Below are positions 53,109 to 60,607 of a DNA stretch of 60,607 nucleotides, piece by piece (the stretch's first letter is position 1; each line of letters begins with the position of its first letter). Made by a program: the position numbers and the translations under genes. Origin of the DNA: Chitinophaga pinensis. Its GTDB lineage: Bacteria > Bacteroidota > Bacteroidia > Chitinophagales > UBA10324. Below the pieces are notes generated by a model. It made no database searches and was not told where the DNA came from. It was given only the letters and a program-made list of their open reading frames with translations. The stretch is taken from positions 1 through 60,607 of the forward strand of contig CAMDDP010000013.1 in the NCBI GenBank assembly GCA_945892775.1, read 5' to 3'.

Positions 53109-54113
53109 TTAAAATTGATTAGCCAATTGAACTTTTGGCAAACTAATTTTAAAAACAGTTCCCTTTGGTTCGTTATCAATTACCTCTATTTTTCCTTTTA
53201 ACAATAGTAATAATTCCTTCACCATATACAATCCAATACCCGTTCCTATAGTTGATCGTGTTTCTTCATTTCCAACTCTATAAAATTTATCAAATATTTT
53301 TGGCTTTTCTAATTGAGGAATTCCAAAACCATTATCAGAAATAGATATTATAACGTCATTCAAATCTTCATATAAATGACATTTAATTGTTGCTCCTTCT
53401 GAAGTGTATTTAATTGCATTGTCAATGATATTATTAACAATAGTTTGTAAAGCTAAAGTATCACCATTTACCATTAACCCTGATTGAATATTAATTTTAA
53501 TATTTTTAAGTGACCCGTGAACTTCACTTGACTTATTAAAAATTTCTTCACTTATAATAGAAATATTACACAACTCAAATACAGGTTCGTAAGAATGATC
53601 TTCAATTCGTGCTGAAAGCAAAAGATTATCAACTAAAATTTTTAATCGCTCCACATCATTTAAGCTATTTGATAATAATTTAAAATATTTATCGTCATCC
53701 AGATTATTTCTTTTCATTAATGTTTGTAGAGAAAGTTTGGTAGAAGCCAAAGGACTTTTTAATTCATGTGTTATAGAAAGTAAAAAATTTTTTTGCCTGC
53801 GATTCAAATCAATTTCTTTGGTAAATGTTCGAAACAACTGAAATGTTCCTGTCATCAATAAAATCATCATAACGATGGCCTCACCTAGAATCATTTTTTT
53901 TTGCCCTTCGTGTTTTTTTTCTAATAGTTTAAATGAAACTGTTCTTTGTACTCCACTCGAATTATTTTCAATTGTATTTTGTAGCTCAAAAAAGTTTCGC
54001 TCTTTAATGAATGACTCTTGATTTTTTTCAAGCAAAAGAATAGTCCACCAGCTGAATGAAATAAACATATATGCCACCATCACATAAAATAAAATCACAG
54101 ACCTTGTTTTCAT
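53109..54113 (-). CDS. Small membrane sensor histidine kinase
   Basis: A 334-residue kinase with two membrane helices (about 5-28 and 74-94) around a very short ~45-residue extracytoplasmic loop. The phosphorylated His is in SITHELKSPLASTK (His116). The ATPase domain has NNIIDNAIKYTSEGA (N box), ISDNGFGIPQ (G1) and GTGIGLYMVKELLLLLKG (G2). With no sizeable sensor domain, it may sense membrane state or be driven by another protein. It lies between the giant kinase and the response regulator on the minus strand. Confidence 0.94.
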   Translation of the reverse strand: MKTRSVILFYVMVAYMFISFSWWTILLLEKNQESFIKERNFFELQNTIENNSSGVQRTVSFKLLEKKHEGQKKMILGEAIVMMILLMTGTFQLFRTFTKEIDLNRRQKNFLLSITHELKSPLASTKLSLQTLMKRNNLDDDKYFKLLSNSLNDVERLKILVDNLLLSARIEDHSYEPVFELCNISIISEEIFNKSSEVHGSLKNIKINIQSGLMVNGDTLALQTIVNNIIDNAIKYTSEGATIKCHLYEDLNDVIISISDNGFGIPQLEKPKIFDKFYRVGNEETRSTIGTGIGLYMVKELLLLLKGKIEVIDNEPKGTVFKISLPKVQLANQF

Positions 54114-54186
54114 TTATCTAAATTATTACTTGTTTAAGAATATATTTATTGTAAAATTTAAACTGACACACGCATGACAAATCATT

Positions 54187-57100
54187 TCATGAATTCATTA
54201 AAGGAAGAGATACATAAAATGTAGTTCCTGAATTCTTATTGGATTCGAACCGAATACTTCCACCTGCTTGTTCAATGATATTTTGAGTTATGGCCAGCCC
54301 CAATCCCATACCTGATGACTTTGTAGTAAAGTTAGGAACAAAAACTTTTTTTGCTTTTTTATCATCAATACCAATTCCATTGTCGCACACACTTATAACA
54401 ATAGTGTCGTCTAAATTGATTGCCTTAATTACGATTTCGCCAATTTTATTTTCAGGTATTGCTTGAATTGAATTCAAAATAATATTGTTAAACACTCTTA
54501 GCAATTGGCTTTTATCACCAAAAATTATGTCTCTAATTGTTTCATTTGTTTGTAAATAAATATTTATTTGGTCATTTTGCTTGTACAAATTTGCTGAATG
54601 ATTGACTACCCCTAACAAATGAATTTTTTCATTTTCCGGTTTTGGCATTTTTGCAAACGAAGAAAACTCTGTCGCTATCTTAGATAGGTTTTCAATTTGT
54701 TCAATCAATGTTTCTGAAACCCGTTCAGCCATTTCACTTGCACGAGGGTCATTATTATCAAAAGCGCGTTGTAAATGCTGAATACTTAACTTCATTGGTG
54801 TCAATGGATTTTTTATCTCATGCGCCACTTGTTGCGCCATTTCTCGCCAAGCTGATTCGCGTTCGGATTTTGCTAACTGTTTGGCACTGTCATCCAACTT
54901 TACAATCATCTTATTAAACTCATTAACTAACACCGCTATCTCGTCCTTTGCTTGCCATTGTATAGGTTCATTCTTACCACCAATAGTTACCTGCTTAAAT
55001 TTATCAGCAATATGTGAAAGCTTCCCTGTTATCTGTTTTGAAATAAATGGTGCTAAAATTCCAGCAATTATTAAAGCAGCAACTAAAATATTAATAAGAG
55101 TAGAGAAGAAAAAACCAATCTCATCATTAAGTAGCCGATAGGTATTGAAGTAAGGAATATTTAAATATGCCAATAATTTTCCTTCTTCATTGTAAACCGG
55201 TTTGTACCCACTTAGATATTTTAATTTCCCAATAGTTTCCTTATGAATAATTTCTGACGGAAGATCAGCACGCATTTTATAAAATGCTTTTGCATTCATC
55301 ATTTTTGACTGCAATCCTTTTTCAAAAATACTTGGTTGAGATGAAGTGAGCAATACGCCATGCATATCATAAAAATTAACATCCATATCATGCAATTCAC
55401 TAAAGTCGTTGATGTTAATATTAAGTATTGTTGAAAGATCGCGTGGAGTAAATCCGCATAGCGAATCAAATGAAACAGTATTACTAACCACATATCTTAC
55501 CGACTGCTCCACTTCTTTTAATTTTTCTGAAAGCTTTTCCCTGGTGTTCCTATCAAATTGTTTTTGAAAAAGATTACCAATTACTATTCCAAGAAAAATA
55601 ACAGAAAGAAATATGATGAAGACAAATGACAACTGAATAATATTTTTAAAAGACGATTCGGCTAGGCTAAAAAAATTAGTTGTTCCAGTGGAATACGTAT
55701 AGAGATAAAGAAAAAAAGCAATAAGCAATACAAATAAAAACCCCGCAACAAATAGGTAAGAGAAAGCCGATAAAAATTCTGTAATTAAATTTATATCTTT
55801 TGAAATAACAACCGTATCGCCATCATCAGACTTTAAAATAATATGCTCAATACTGCCTTGATTATAAATTACAGGCTCATTTCTCTCAACCATCATGGGT
55901 CCATAAATATCATTTACTGGATAGGTGATGGCTCCACTACTTTCAATTAAGCGATGTGAACTTTCATAAATAGCAAATGAATATCCCTCTGCCTCCGCAG
56001 GCACCTTATCCTTTTCCTCCAATAATAATTCAGGATAAACATTTATACGGCTCAACAATTTACTTTTTAGCACAATAAATAACCTTCCAATGTAATTTCC
56101 ACTTACTACAATGGGATAGAATACAGCGTACCCACTTCCCGTTGATGTGCTATTAAAAAAATAAAGTTTACCTGAAATTAATGTTTGTGCATTCCTAAAA
56201 ATTTCATTTCCAAAATTATTTGCACTTGCATTTTCTTCAACATTTAATGGTTGACCGTCATTATTAAAAGCAACAAAATCTACTTCATATCTACTGAAAC
56301 CAAATTCGAAATATAATTGCCGTAAATGATCAGAGAATTCTTTATAGGAAAGTTGAGGACTAACAAAATAATTTTTAATAAAATCATCTGCCTCAATCTG
56401 AGGGCGCATATCTGCGAGCAAGTACTCTGTAACATTATCACGCTCGTTAATCATTTTTTGAGCAAGTGTCAATCGCGAATTCAAATCTTTTTCCTGTCGA
56501 AAATAGGTAGTTAATAGAGCGCTGGATATAGAAAAAACAATCAACAACAGAAACAAACAAACCAAATCAATGCGAGCAACATTTTTTACTCTTAACAAAT
56601 AGATGAAAATAGAAATAAACAAAATTCCAAAAGCAATACAAATTGAAGAGAGATCAAAATGAAAAAATGGAGCATAAAAAATTACCAATACAGTTGCCAC
56701 ACCTATTATCAAACTATTTACAATGAACGGCAAGAACAATGACCGTATGTATTCAGCAACTTTTTGTGCAAGTAAATAAAAGCAAAAAGCAAAGGCATTA
56801 ATACAAAACAAAGAAATAATGGAAAGATAATCTGGTGTTATAGGATTTAAAAATCCAATCAATAGTTTTGAATCGCGTGACAATCCTTTGATTGAATAGA
56901 AAAAGTAAACACCAATAAAAAAAACAATACTAATTCCTAAAAAAGCAGTCAACCATTTAGCCATTTTGCTTTTAGGAATTGGAATGTCTATAAAGAAGTT
57001 TATATATATAACAGACCAAATAGCAGCAACACATTCAACAAGTAAGCAACCCAACGAAGAGGCGATATCAGGTGATGCGAAAACATTGGCCGAAAACAAT

Positions 57101-57921
57101 TTCCAATTTAAAACGCCTGTAGGTATGAAATAGAAATGATTTAATAAAAAGAAAAATAAAACAGGAATTGATAATGCGATAAACAATCTTAACTGCCACC
57201 ATAAGCGACTACCCCAAAATGTTAAAATATGATGCAGAGAAGTGAGCAAAAAAATCAAACTCAAAAAATAAAAAACAATCACAAGTAGTTGTGGCTCTTG
57301 GTTGTTAAATGGCAAAGCATAACCCAGATAAAATAATTTCTCTCCATTAATTGATTTTACTTCAACTGCCCGTTCTGTTTTAACAGCTAAAATTTCAACC
57401 CACTCAGGAATTGAAAAATCAGCATTGTATTCATGTTTTAAATATTGATTTTCGGTTACATACGCATCACGAACGGGAATCATCATAATCAACTCCCTTT
57501 TTTTATTATTTGTTTTTTCTATAGTCTTTATAATACTTAGATAATAACCGTTTTTATATTTCTGAAAACCATACCCCTCTACCCTATTTCCAATAATATC
57601 TCGAGGAAGAATTTTATTGTTGTTCCAATAAACAAGAGAATCATTTTCAAAGTACAATAGAGTAAATTGAGATTCAAAAAAAAAATCTACTGAATCTACT
57701 TTACTTAAATAGTGACTATCTGTTTTAAGCTGACTAGCTATTTCTTGGCATTTATTTTCAAGACTTGCAATTTTCAATTCTGTTCTAACAACCGCTTTAT
57801 GCAATTCATCTTGCGGCTTATAAAAGGAAGGAAAGTAAAAAGATAAAAGAAAGAAAATGACGCCCGCTGAAAACAGCGCCATTAAAATAAACCCTTTAAA
57901 ATTTTTTAAATAAAATTTCAC
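54187..57921 (-). CDS. Giant NtrY-like membrane sensor histidine kinase
   Basis: A 1244-residue kinase. There is an N-terminal helix (about 10-30), a region with many membrane helices (about 205-460), a large extracytoplasmic part, two helices near 735-795, a second extracytoplasmic sensor (~800-940) and another helix near 945-965. A HAMP-like linker (about 970-1020: LSHIADKFKQVTIGG) follows. The kinase core is REMAQQVAHEIKNPLTPMKL with the His at ~1034, NNIILNSIQAIP (N box), CDNGIGIDD, and GMGLGLAITQNI. The NPLTPMK sequence after the His is that of NtrY kinases. No own regulator gene is adjacent; the small kinase and OmpR-type regulator downstream may share the signal. It overlaps mazG by four bases. 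Confidence 0.92.
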   Translation of the reverse strand: MKFYLKNFKGFILMALFSAGVIFFLLSFYFPSFYKPQDELHKAVVRTELKIASLENKCQEIASQLKTDSHYLSKVDSVDFFFESQFTLLYFENDSLVYWNNNKILPRDIIGNRVEGYGFQKYKNGYYLSIIKTIEKTNNKKRELIMMIPVRDAYVTENQYLKHEYNADFSIPEWVEILAVKTERAVEVKSINGEKLFYLGYALPFNNQEPQLLVIVFYFLSLIFLLTSLHHILTFWGSRLWWQLRLFIALSIPVLFFFLLNHFYFIPTGVLNWKLFSANVFASPDIASSLGCLLVECVAAIWSVIYINFFIDIPIPKSKMAKWLTAFLGISIVFFIGVYFFYSIKGLSRDSKLLIGFLNPITPDYLSIISLFCINAFAFCFYLLAQKVAEYIRSLFLPFIVNSLIIGVATVLVIFYAPFFHFDLSSICIAFGILFISIFIYLLRVKNVARIDLVCLFLLLIVFSISSALLTTYFRQEKDLNSRLTLAQKMINERDNVTEYLLADMRPQIEADDFIKNYFVSPQLSYKEFSDHLRQLYFEFGFSRYEVDFVAFNNDGQPLNVEENASANNFGNEIFRNAQTLISGKLYFFNSTSTGSGYAVFYPIVVSGNYIGRLFIVLKSKLLSRINVYPELLLEEKDKVPAEAEGYSFAIYESSHRLIESSGAITYPVNDIYGPMMVERNEPVIYNQGSIEHIILKSDDGDTVVISKDINLITEFLSAFSYLFVAGFLFVLLIAFFLYLYTYSTGTTNFFSLAESSFKNIIQLSFVFIIFLSVIFLGIVIGNLFQKQFDRNTREKLSEKLKEVEQSVRYVVSNTVSFDSLCGFTPRDLSTILNININDFSELHDMDVNFYDMHGVLLTSSQPSIFEKGLQSKMMNAKAFYKMRADLPSEIIHKETIGKLKYLSGYKPVYNEEGKLLAYLNIPYFNTYRLLNDEIGFFFSTLINILVAALIIAGILAPFISKQITGKLSHIADKFKQVTIGGKNEPIQWQAKDEIAVLVNEFNKMIVKLDDSAKQLAKSERESAWREMAQQVAHEIKNPLTPMKLSIQHLQRAFDNNDPRASEMAERVSETLIEQIENLSKIATEFSSFAKMPKPENEKIHLLGVVNHSANLYKQNDQINIYLQTNETIRDIIFGDKSQLLRVFNNIILNSIQAIPENKIGEIVIKAINLDDTIVISVCDNGIGIDDKKAKKVFVPNFTTKSSGMGLGLAITQNIIEQAGGSIRFESNKNSGTTFYVSLPLMNS

Positions 57922-58694
57922 GGAACCTGTTTCTTGGTTTTATTCCACAACACATCCATTTCTTCTAATTTCATTTCGTGCAATTTCTTCTCCTGGTCAG
58001 AAGCCATTTTTTCCATGAGATTAAATCGATTGTAAAATTTCAAATTTGTTTTTTCCAATGCGGCTTCTGGGTCAATATTCAAATAACGCGAAAGATTGAC
58101 TAATGAAAAAAGCAAATCGCCAAATTCCTTTTCTAAATGTTCATGATGGATTTCAGAGGCAAAAGCCTCCTCTTTAAATTCGTTTAATTCTTCTTCTACT
58201 TTCTCCCAAACCTGGTGCTTATTCTCCCATTCAAAACCCACCTGCTTTGCTTTTTCCTGCATGCGATACGCTTTCACCAATGCAGGTAACGAAACCGGAA
58301 CACCGGCTAATAATGAGCGATTGGTTTTCTTTTGCTTTATCTGTTCCCAATTTTGTTTTACTTGTTCTTCATTTTCAACCACCACATCACCATAAATATG
58401 CGGATGACGCTCAATTAATTTTTCACACAAGTCATCCATAACATTAGCAATGGTAAAATCCCCTGTTTCAGAAGCTATTTTTGAATAAAAAACAATGTGC
58501 AACAACAAATCACCCAGCTCCTCTTTTAAAGAAGTCATATCTTTTTTAGTTATTGCATCAGCTAACTCATATGTTTCTTCAATGGTTAAAATGCGTAACG
58601 ATTCTATGGTTTGTTTTTTATCCCACGGACATTTATTACGCAGGTCATCCATAATATTTAACACCCGTTCAAAGGCTTTCAAATTTGCTTCCAT
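57918..58694 (-). CDS. mazG: Nucleoside triphosphate pyrophosphohydrolase MazG
   Basis: Hydrolyses (d)NTPs to monophosphates and pyrophosphate, as a house-cleaning enzyme. It has two MazG domains. The N-terminal one is complete, with CPWDKKQTIESLRILTIEETYELADAI and LKEELGDLLLHIVFYSKIASE holding the metal-binding EExxE and ELGDLLL motifs. The C-terminal one has KVEEELNEFKEE and LEKEFGDLLFSLVNLSRYL. Its 258 residues are normal. It starts the minus-strand run with the two kinases and the regulator, and its stop overlaps the giant kinase start (ATGA). Confidence 0.94.
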   Translation of the reverse strand: MEANLKAFERVLNIMDDLRNKCPWDKKQTIESLRILTIEETYELADAITKKDMTSLKEELGDLLLHIVFYSKIASETGDFTIANVMDDLCEKLIERHPHIYGDVVVENEEQVKQNWEQIKQKKTNRSLLAGVPVSLPALVKAYRMQEKAKQVGFEWENKHQVWEKVEEELNEFKEEAFASEIHHEHLEKEFGDLLFSLVNLSRYLNIDPEAALEKTNLKFYNRFNLMEKMASDQEKKLHEMKLEEMDVLWNKTKKQVP

Positions 58695-58813
58695 TCAAAA
58701 TGGTTTCACACAAATGTATGATTGCTGATTTGATTTGATAATTGACTCATTGAAATTTAATTAAATAGATAGCATTTGCTATTAATTTTTTTATAAAGTT
58801 ATTCCATACTGAT

Positions 58814-58821
58814 TATATTTG
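58814..58821 (+). promoter_or_regulatory. Predicted -7 element upstream of the NfeD-like/FloA operon
   Basis: TATATTTG fits TAnnTTTG exactly, 23 bases before the TTG start of the NfeD-like gene. No TTG lies at the -33 distance. Confidence 0.45.
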
Positions 58822-58844
58822 CTTCTCATAAAAAAACAATAACA

Positions 58845-59315
58845 TTGGAATTATTCATTGTCATTTCACTTTTAACTATCGGATGGCTACTCGTTTTTTT
58901 GGAAATATTTTTTATTCCTGGCATTACAGTTTTTGGAATTGTGGGTGTAGCTGTTATGATTGCAGGCTATTACTACGCTTTTACTAATTATGGTAATTCA
59001 GGTGGTTACCAAACTATTGGTATTTCAGCACTACTTATGTTGGCCTCCCTTGTTTTAGGATTTAAATCAGGCTTATGGAATAAACTAAGCTTAAAAGAAT
59101 CGTTGAAAAATAGTAGAACGAATGAATGGGAAGAAGGAATTATAAAAGTGGGCGACTACGGAATGGCTATAAGCAAAATTGCACTTTCAGGAACTGCGAG
59201 ATTTAACGAGATTAATTTCGAGGTAAATTCAGAAAGCGAATTTATTAGCCCCAATACTGCAATTGAAATCATTAAAATAGAAAACAGAAAAATAATAGTT
59301 CAAACCAAAAAATAA
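58845..59315 (+). CDS. NfeD-like membrane protein
   Basis: A 156-residue membrane protein. It has three or so N-terminal hydrophobic helices ([26 protein letters not shown], with the FIPGITVFG pattern of NfeD). The C-terminal ~55 residues ([25 protein letters not shown]) form the OB-like NfeD domain. NfeD proteins partner with flotillins to organise membrane microdomains. It starts at a TTG at 58845 and ends nine bases before floA. Confidence 0.88.
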   Translation: MELFIVISLLTIGWLLVFLEIFFIPGITVFGIVGVAVMIAGYYYAFTNYGNSGGYQTIGISALLMLASLVLGFKSGLWNKLSLKESLKNSRTNEWEEGIIKVGDYGMAISKIALSGTARFNEINFEVNSESEFISPNTAIEIIKIENRKIIVQTKK

Positions 59316-59323
59316 AAAAAAAC

Positions 59324-60298
59324 ATGGAACCAGGAATGCTTGCTTTAACAGGACTCGGAATTTTTGTATTTATTATTTTATTTTTTTACATCATTCCACT
59401 CAACCTTTGGATTACCGCTGTTTTTAGTGGAGTAAATATTAGCATTGCTAATCTGATATTTATGAGAATTAGAAAAGTTCCACCTTCACTGGTAGTTAAT
59501 GCATTAATCAACAGCACCAAAGCTGGATTAAAAGTTACCAGCAACGATGTGGAAACCCACTACCTTGCTGGTGGAAACGTAAATTCAGTTATTCGCGCAA
59601 TGATTTCTGCTGATAAAGCAAATATTGCTTTAGACTGGAAAGCCGCCACTGCAATCAATCTTGCAGGGCGCGATGTGCTTGAAGCAGTACAAATGAGTGT
59701 TAATCCTAAGGTGATTGATACACCACCTGTTACCGCTGTGGCTAAAGATGGTATTCAGTTAATCTGTAGGGCGCGTGTAACCGTGCGTACAAATATTAAT
59801 AAGTTAGTTGGCGGTGCGGGTGAAGAAACTGTTTTGGCAAGAGTGGGCGAAGGTGTTGTTAGCTCTATTGGTTCTGCACTTTCACACAAAGAAGTTTTAG
59901 AACATCCCGATTCTATTTCGAAAGTTGTGCTAGCAAAAGGATTGGATGCAGGAACGGCATTTGAAATTCTTTCAATTGATATTGCCGATATTGATGTTGG
60001 TAAAAACATTGGCGCTTACTTGCAAATGGATCAGGCAAATGCTGATAAAAATATTGCGCAGGCAAAAGCCGAAGAGCGTCGAGCTATGGCAGTTGCTTTA
60101 GAGCAAGAGATGAAAGCAAAAGCACAAGAGGCAAGAGCAATGGTTATTGAAGCTGAGGCTCAAATTCCACAGGCAATGGCTGAGGCTTTCCGTAGCGGAA
60201 ATATGGGGATTATGGATTATTACAAAATGAAAAATGTACAGGCTGATACTGAAATGAGAGAAAGCATTGCTAAACCATCTCCTAATAAAGAAAGCTAA
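59324..60298 (+). CDS. floA: Flotillin-like protein FloA
   Basis: A 324-residue membrane scaffold protein of the FloA/UPF0365 type, which organises lipid-protein microdomains. Seen: one N-terminal hairpin helix ([23 protein letters not shown]), the SPFH-like core ([34 protein letters not shown]) and [21 protein letters not shown], then an Ala/Glu/Lys-rich coiled coil (about 235-290: [20 protein letters not shown]). It is paired with the NfeD-like gene just upstream, the usual partner. Confidence 0.95.
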   Translation: MEPGMLALTGLGIFVFIILFFYIIPLNLWITAVFSGVNISIANLIFMRIRKVPPSLVVNALINSTKAGLKVTSNDVETHYLAGGNVNSVIRAMISADKANIALDWKAATAINLAGRDVLEAVQMSVNPKVIDTPPVTAVAKDGIQLICRARVTVRTNINKLVGGAGEETVLARVGEGVVSSIGSALSHKEVLEHPDSISKVVLAKGLDAGTAFEILSIDIADIDVGKNIGAYLQMDQANADKNIAQAKAEERRAMAVALEQEMKAKAQEARAMVIEAEAQIPQAMAEAFRSGNMGIMDYYKMKNVQADTEMRESIAKPSPNKES

Positions 60299-60303
60299 AG
60301 AAA

Positions 60304-60318
60304 CTCTAAATATTAGAG
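60304..60318 (+). terminator. Weak hairpin after floA
   Basis: CTCTAA (60304-60309) pairs with TTAGAG (60313-60318) around ATA, six bases after the floA stop. It is followed by CATTATTCTTGG rather than a clean T-run, so support is moderate to low. Confidence 0.35.
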
Positions 60319-60372
60319 CATTATTCTTGGTTTCAAATTGGTTTCTTATTATTGCGCTCCCAAATGTAAATT

Positions 60373-60446
60373 GGCCCTGTAGCTCAACTGAATAGAGTAT
60401 CTGACTACGGATCAGAAGGTTCAAGGTTTGACTCCTTGCAGGGTCA
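60373..60446 (+). tRNA. tRNA-Arg (anticodon ACG)
   Basis: A full cloverleaf can be drawn: acceptor GGCCCTG/CAGGGTC with one G-U pair, D stem GCTC/GAGT, anticodon stem TCTGA/TCAGA with loop CTACGGA (ACG at 60407-60409), and T stem CAAGG/CCTTG. The 3' CCA is not encoded. ACG reads CGN codons after A34 deamination. The D loop has G18-A19 (not GG) and the T loop has T56 (not C), an apparent compensated switch of the 19-56 tertiary pair. Confidence 0.93.
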
Positions 60447-60457
60447 CATAATACAGC

Positions 60458-60489
60458 AAAGGGTTTCAGTAAAACTGAAACCCTTTTTT
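60458..60489 (+). terminator. Strong rho-independent terminator after tRNA-Arg
   Basis: A perfect 12-bp stem, AAAGGGTTTCAG (60458-60469) and CTGAAACCCTTT (60475-60486), has a TAAAA loop and runs into a T6 tract. It ends the tRNA transcript. Confidence 0.92.
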
Positions 60490-60497
60490 ATTTGTCC

Positions 60498-60518
60498 GGT
60501 GTAAACAGGGTGTAAACA
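60498..60518. repeat. Direct repeat GGTGTAAACA x2 with 11-bp period
   Basis: Two exact copies of GGTGTAAACA (60498-60507 and 60509-60518) are one base apart, i.e. about one DNA helical turn per repeat. They lie between the tRNA terminator and the promoter of the next gene, a position that suits a regulator or recombinase binding site. Confidence 0.7.
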
Positions 60519-60533
60519 ATTTTGCCATTTCAA

Positions 60534-60564
60534 TTTGTTTTCAATTTAGGTTTTGCTATGTTTG
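60534..60564 (+). promoter_or_regulatory. Predicted Bacteroidota promoter for the gene at the right edge
   Basis: TTTG (60534-60537), a 19-base spacer and TATGTTTG (60557-60564) form a textbook match to the TTTG/TAnnTTTG promoter. This is the best promoter in the window. The start codon follows 23 bases later. Confidence 0.75.
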
Positions 60565-60587
60565 TTTTTTACCAGTATACGATAACA

Positions 60588-60607
60588 ATGAAACTAAATA
60601 AAACAGA
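60588..60607 (+). CDS. Start of a gene running off the right edge
   Basis: Only ATG plus five full codons (MKLNKT) are visible. The promoter and the absence of competing frames support a real start. Its position right behind a tRNA gene is where phage-type integrases commonly sit, but six codons cannot show this. Confidence 0.4.

Noticed and set aside
1-60607. Defence systems, toxin-antitoxin pairs, retrons, biosynthetic clusters or prophage genes
   Set aside because: I looked for cas, restriction-modification, reverse transcriptase, small paired toxin/antitoxin and phage structural signatures and saw none; the only hint of a mobile element is the unresolved gene start at the right edge.

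Overview
The window is a stretch of a low-GC, AT-rich Bacteroidota (Bacteroidetes) chromosome. The lineage call rests on type IX secretion (T9SS) sorting domains of both kinds (type A on the two YVTN propellers, type B on the two large gliding-type adhesins), a PorP/SprF-family protein, PKD-repeat adhesins, DUF2851 and LptE-like proteins, and several sites fitting the Bacteroidota sigma factor consensus TAnnTTTG. The phylum is well supported. No genus can be named from sequence alone. Several genes start with TTG or GTG rather than ATG.

Layout. 1-2.5 kb: two tandem paralogous secreted beta-propellers on the minus strand, the second with a frameshift in its signal peptide. 2.7-5.3 kb: phosphate transporter with its DUF47 partner and a universal stress protein (minus). 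5.4-6.3 kb: nucleoside phosphorylase (plus). 6.4-13.1 kb: a 1866-residue PKD adhesin followed by its likely PorP/SprF secretion partner (minus). 13.4-15 kb: acyl-CoA carboxylase beta subunit. 15.1-18.5 kb: a minus-strand run of SAM hydrolase-like protein, ABM monooxygenase, aroB and aroA. 18.6-22.5 kb: a plus-strand housekeeping run phoH-uppP-truB-ribF-rlmH. 22.7-25.4 kb: a second type B T9SS cargo. 25.7-33.5 kb: rhomboid protease, threonine aldolase, GNAT-like protein, miaB, a sigma-54 activator, LptE-like lipoprotein, an acidic TPR-like protein and secG. 33.5-40.2 kb: a degenerate HNH-like small protein, a 50-residue lipoprotein, and minus-strand polyprenyl synthetase, an HHH/beta-barrel protein, a PorV/PorQ-like protein, a deoxynucleoside kinase with a histone-like tail, and trpS. 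40.9-46.8 kb: typA, Mrp, Nfu, pyrF, DUF2851 and OsmC. 46.9-50.8 kb: a very AT-rich accessory patch with a seven-heme cytochrome lipoprotein, a broken bacterial-PH gene, a stand-alone M24 peptidase-like protein and an SRPBCC protein. 50.8-58.7 kb: folE, a lipoprotein MsrB, then a minus-strand signalling run mazG - giant NtrY-like kinase - small kinase - response regulator. 58.8-60.6 kb: NfeD-like and FloA genes, tRNA-Arg(ACG), a strong terminator, and the promoter and first codons of a gene running off the right edge.

Most of the window is ordinary core metabolism and envelope biology. I found no CRISPR array, toxin-antitoxin pair, transposase or phage structural genes. The most unusual items are: the signal-peptide homopolymer difference and orphan sorting-domain tail in the propeller pair; the lysine/alanine-rich histone H1-like extension fused to a deoxynucleoside kinase; a single in-frame stop splitting a bacterial PH-domain protein; an HNH-family relative that has lost its catalytic motif; a tRNA-Arg in which the D-loop/T-loop tertiary pair 19-56 appears switched from G-C to A-U; and a tRNA-adjacent direct repeat with a perfect Bacteroidota promoter at the right edge, which may mark the start of an integrated element.
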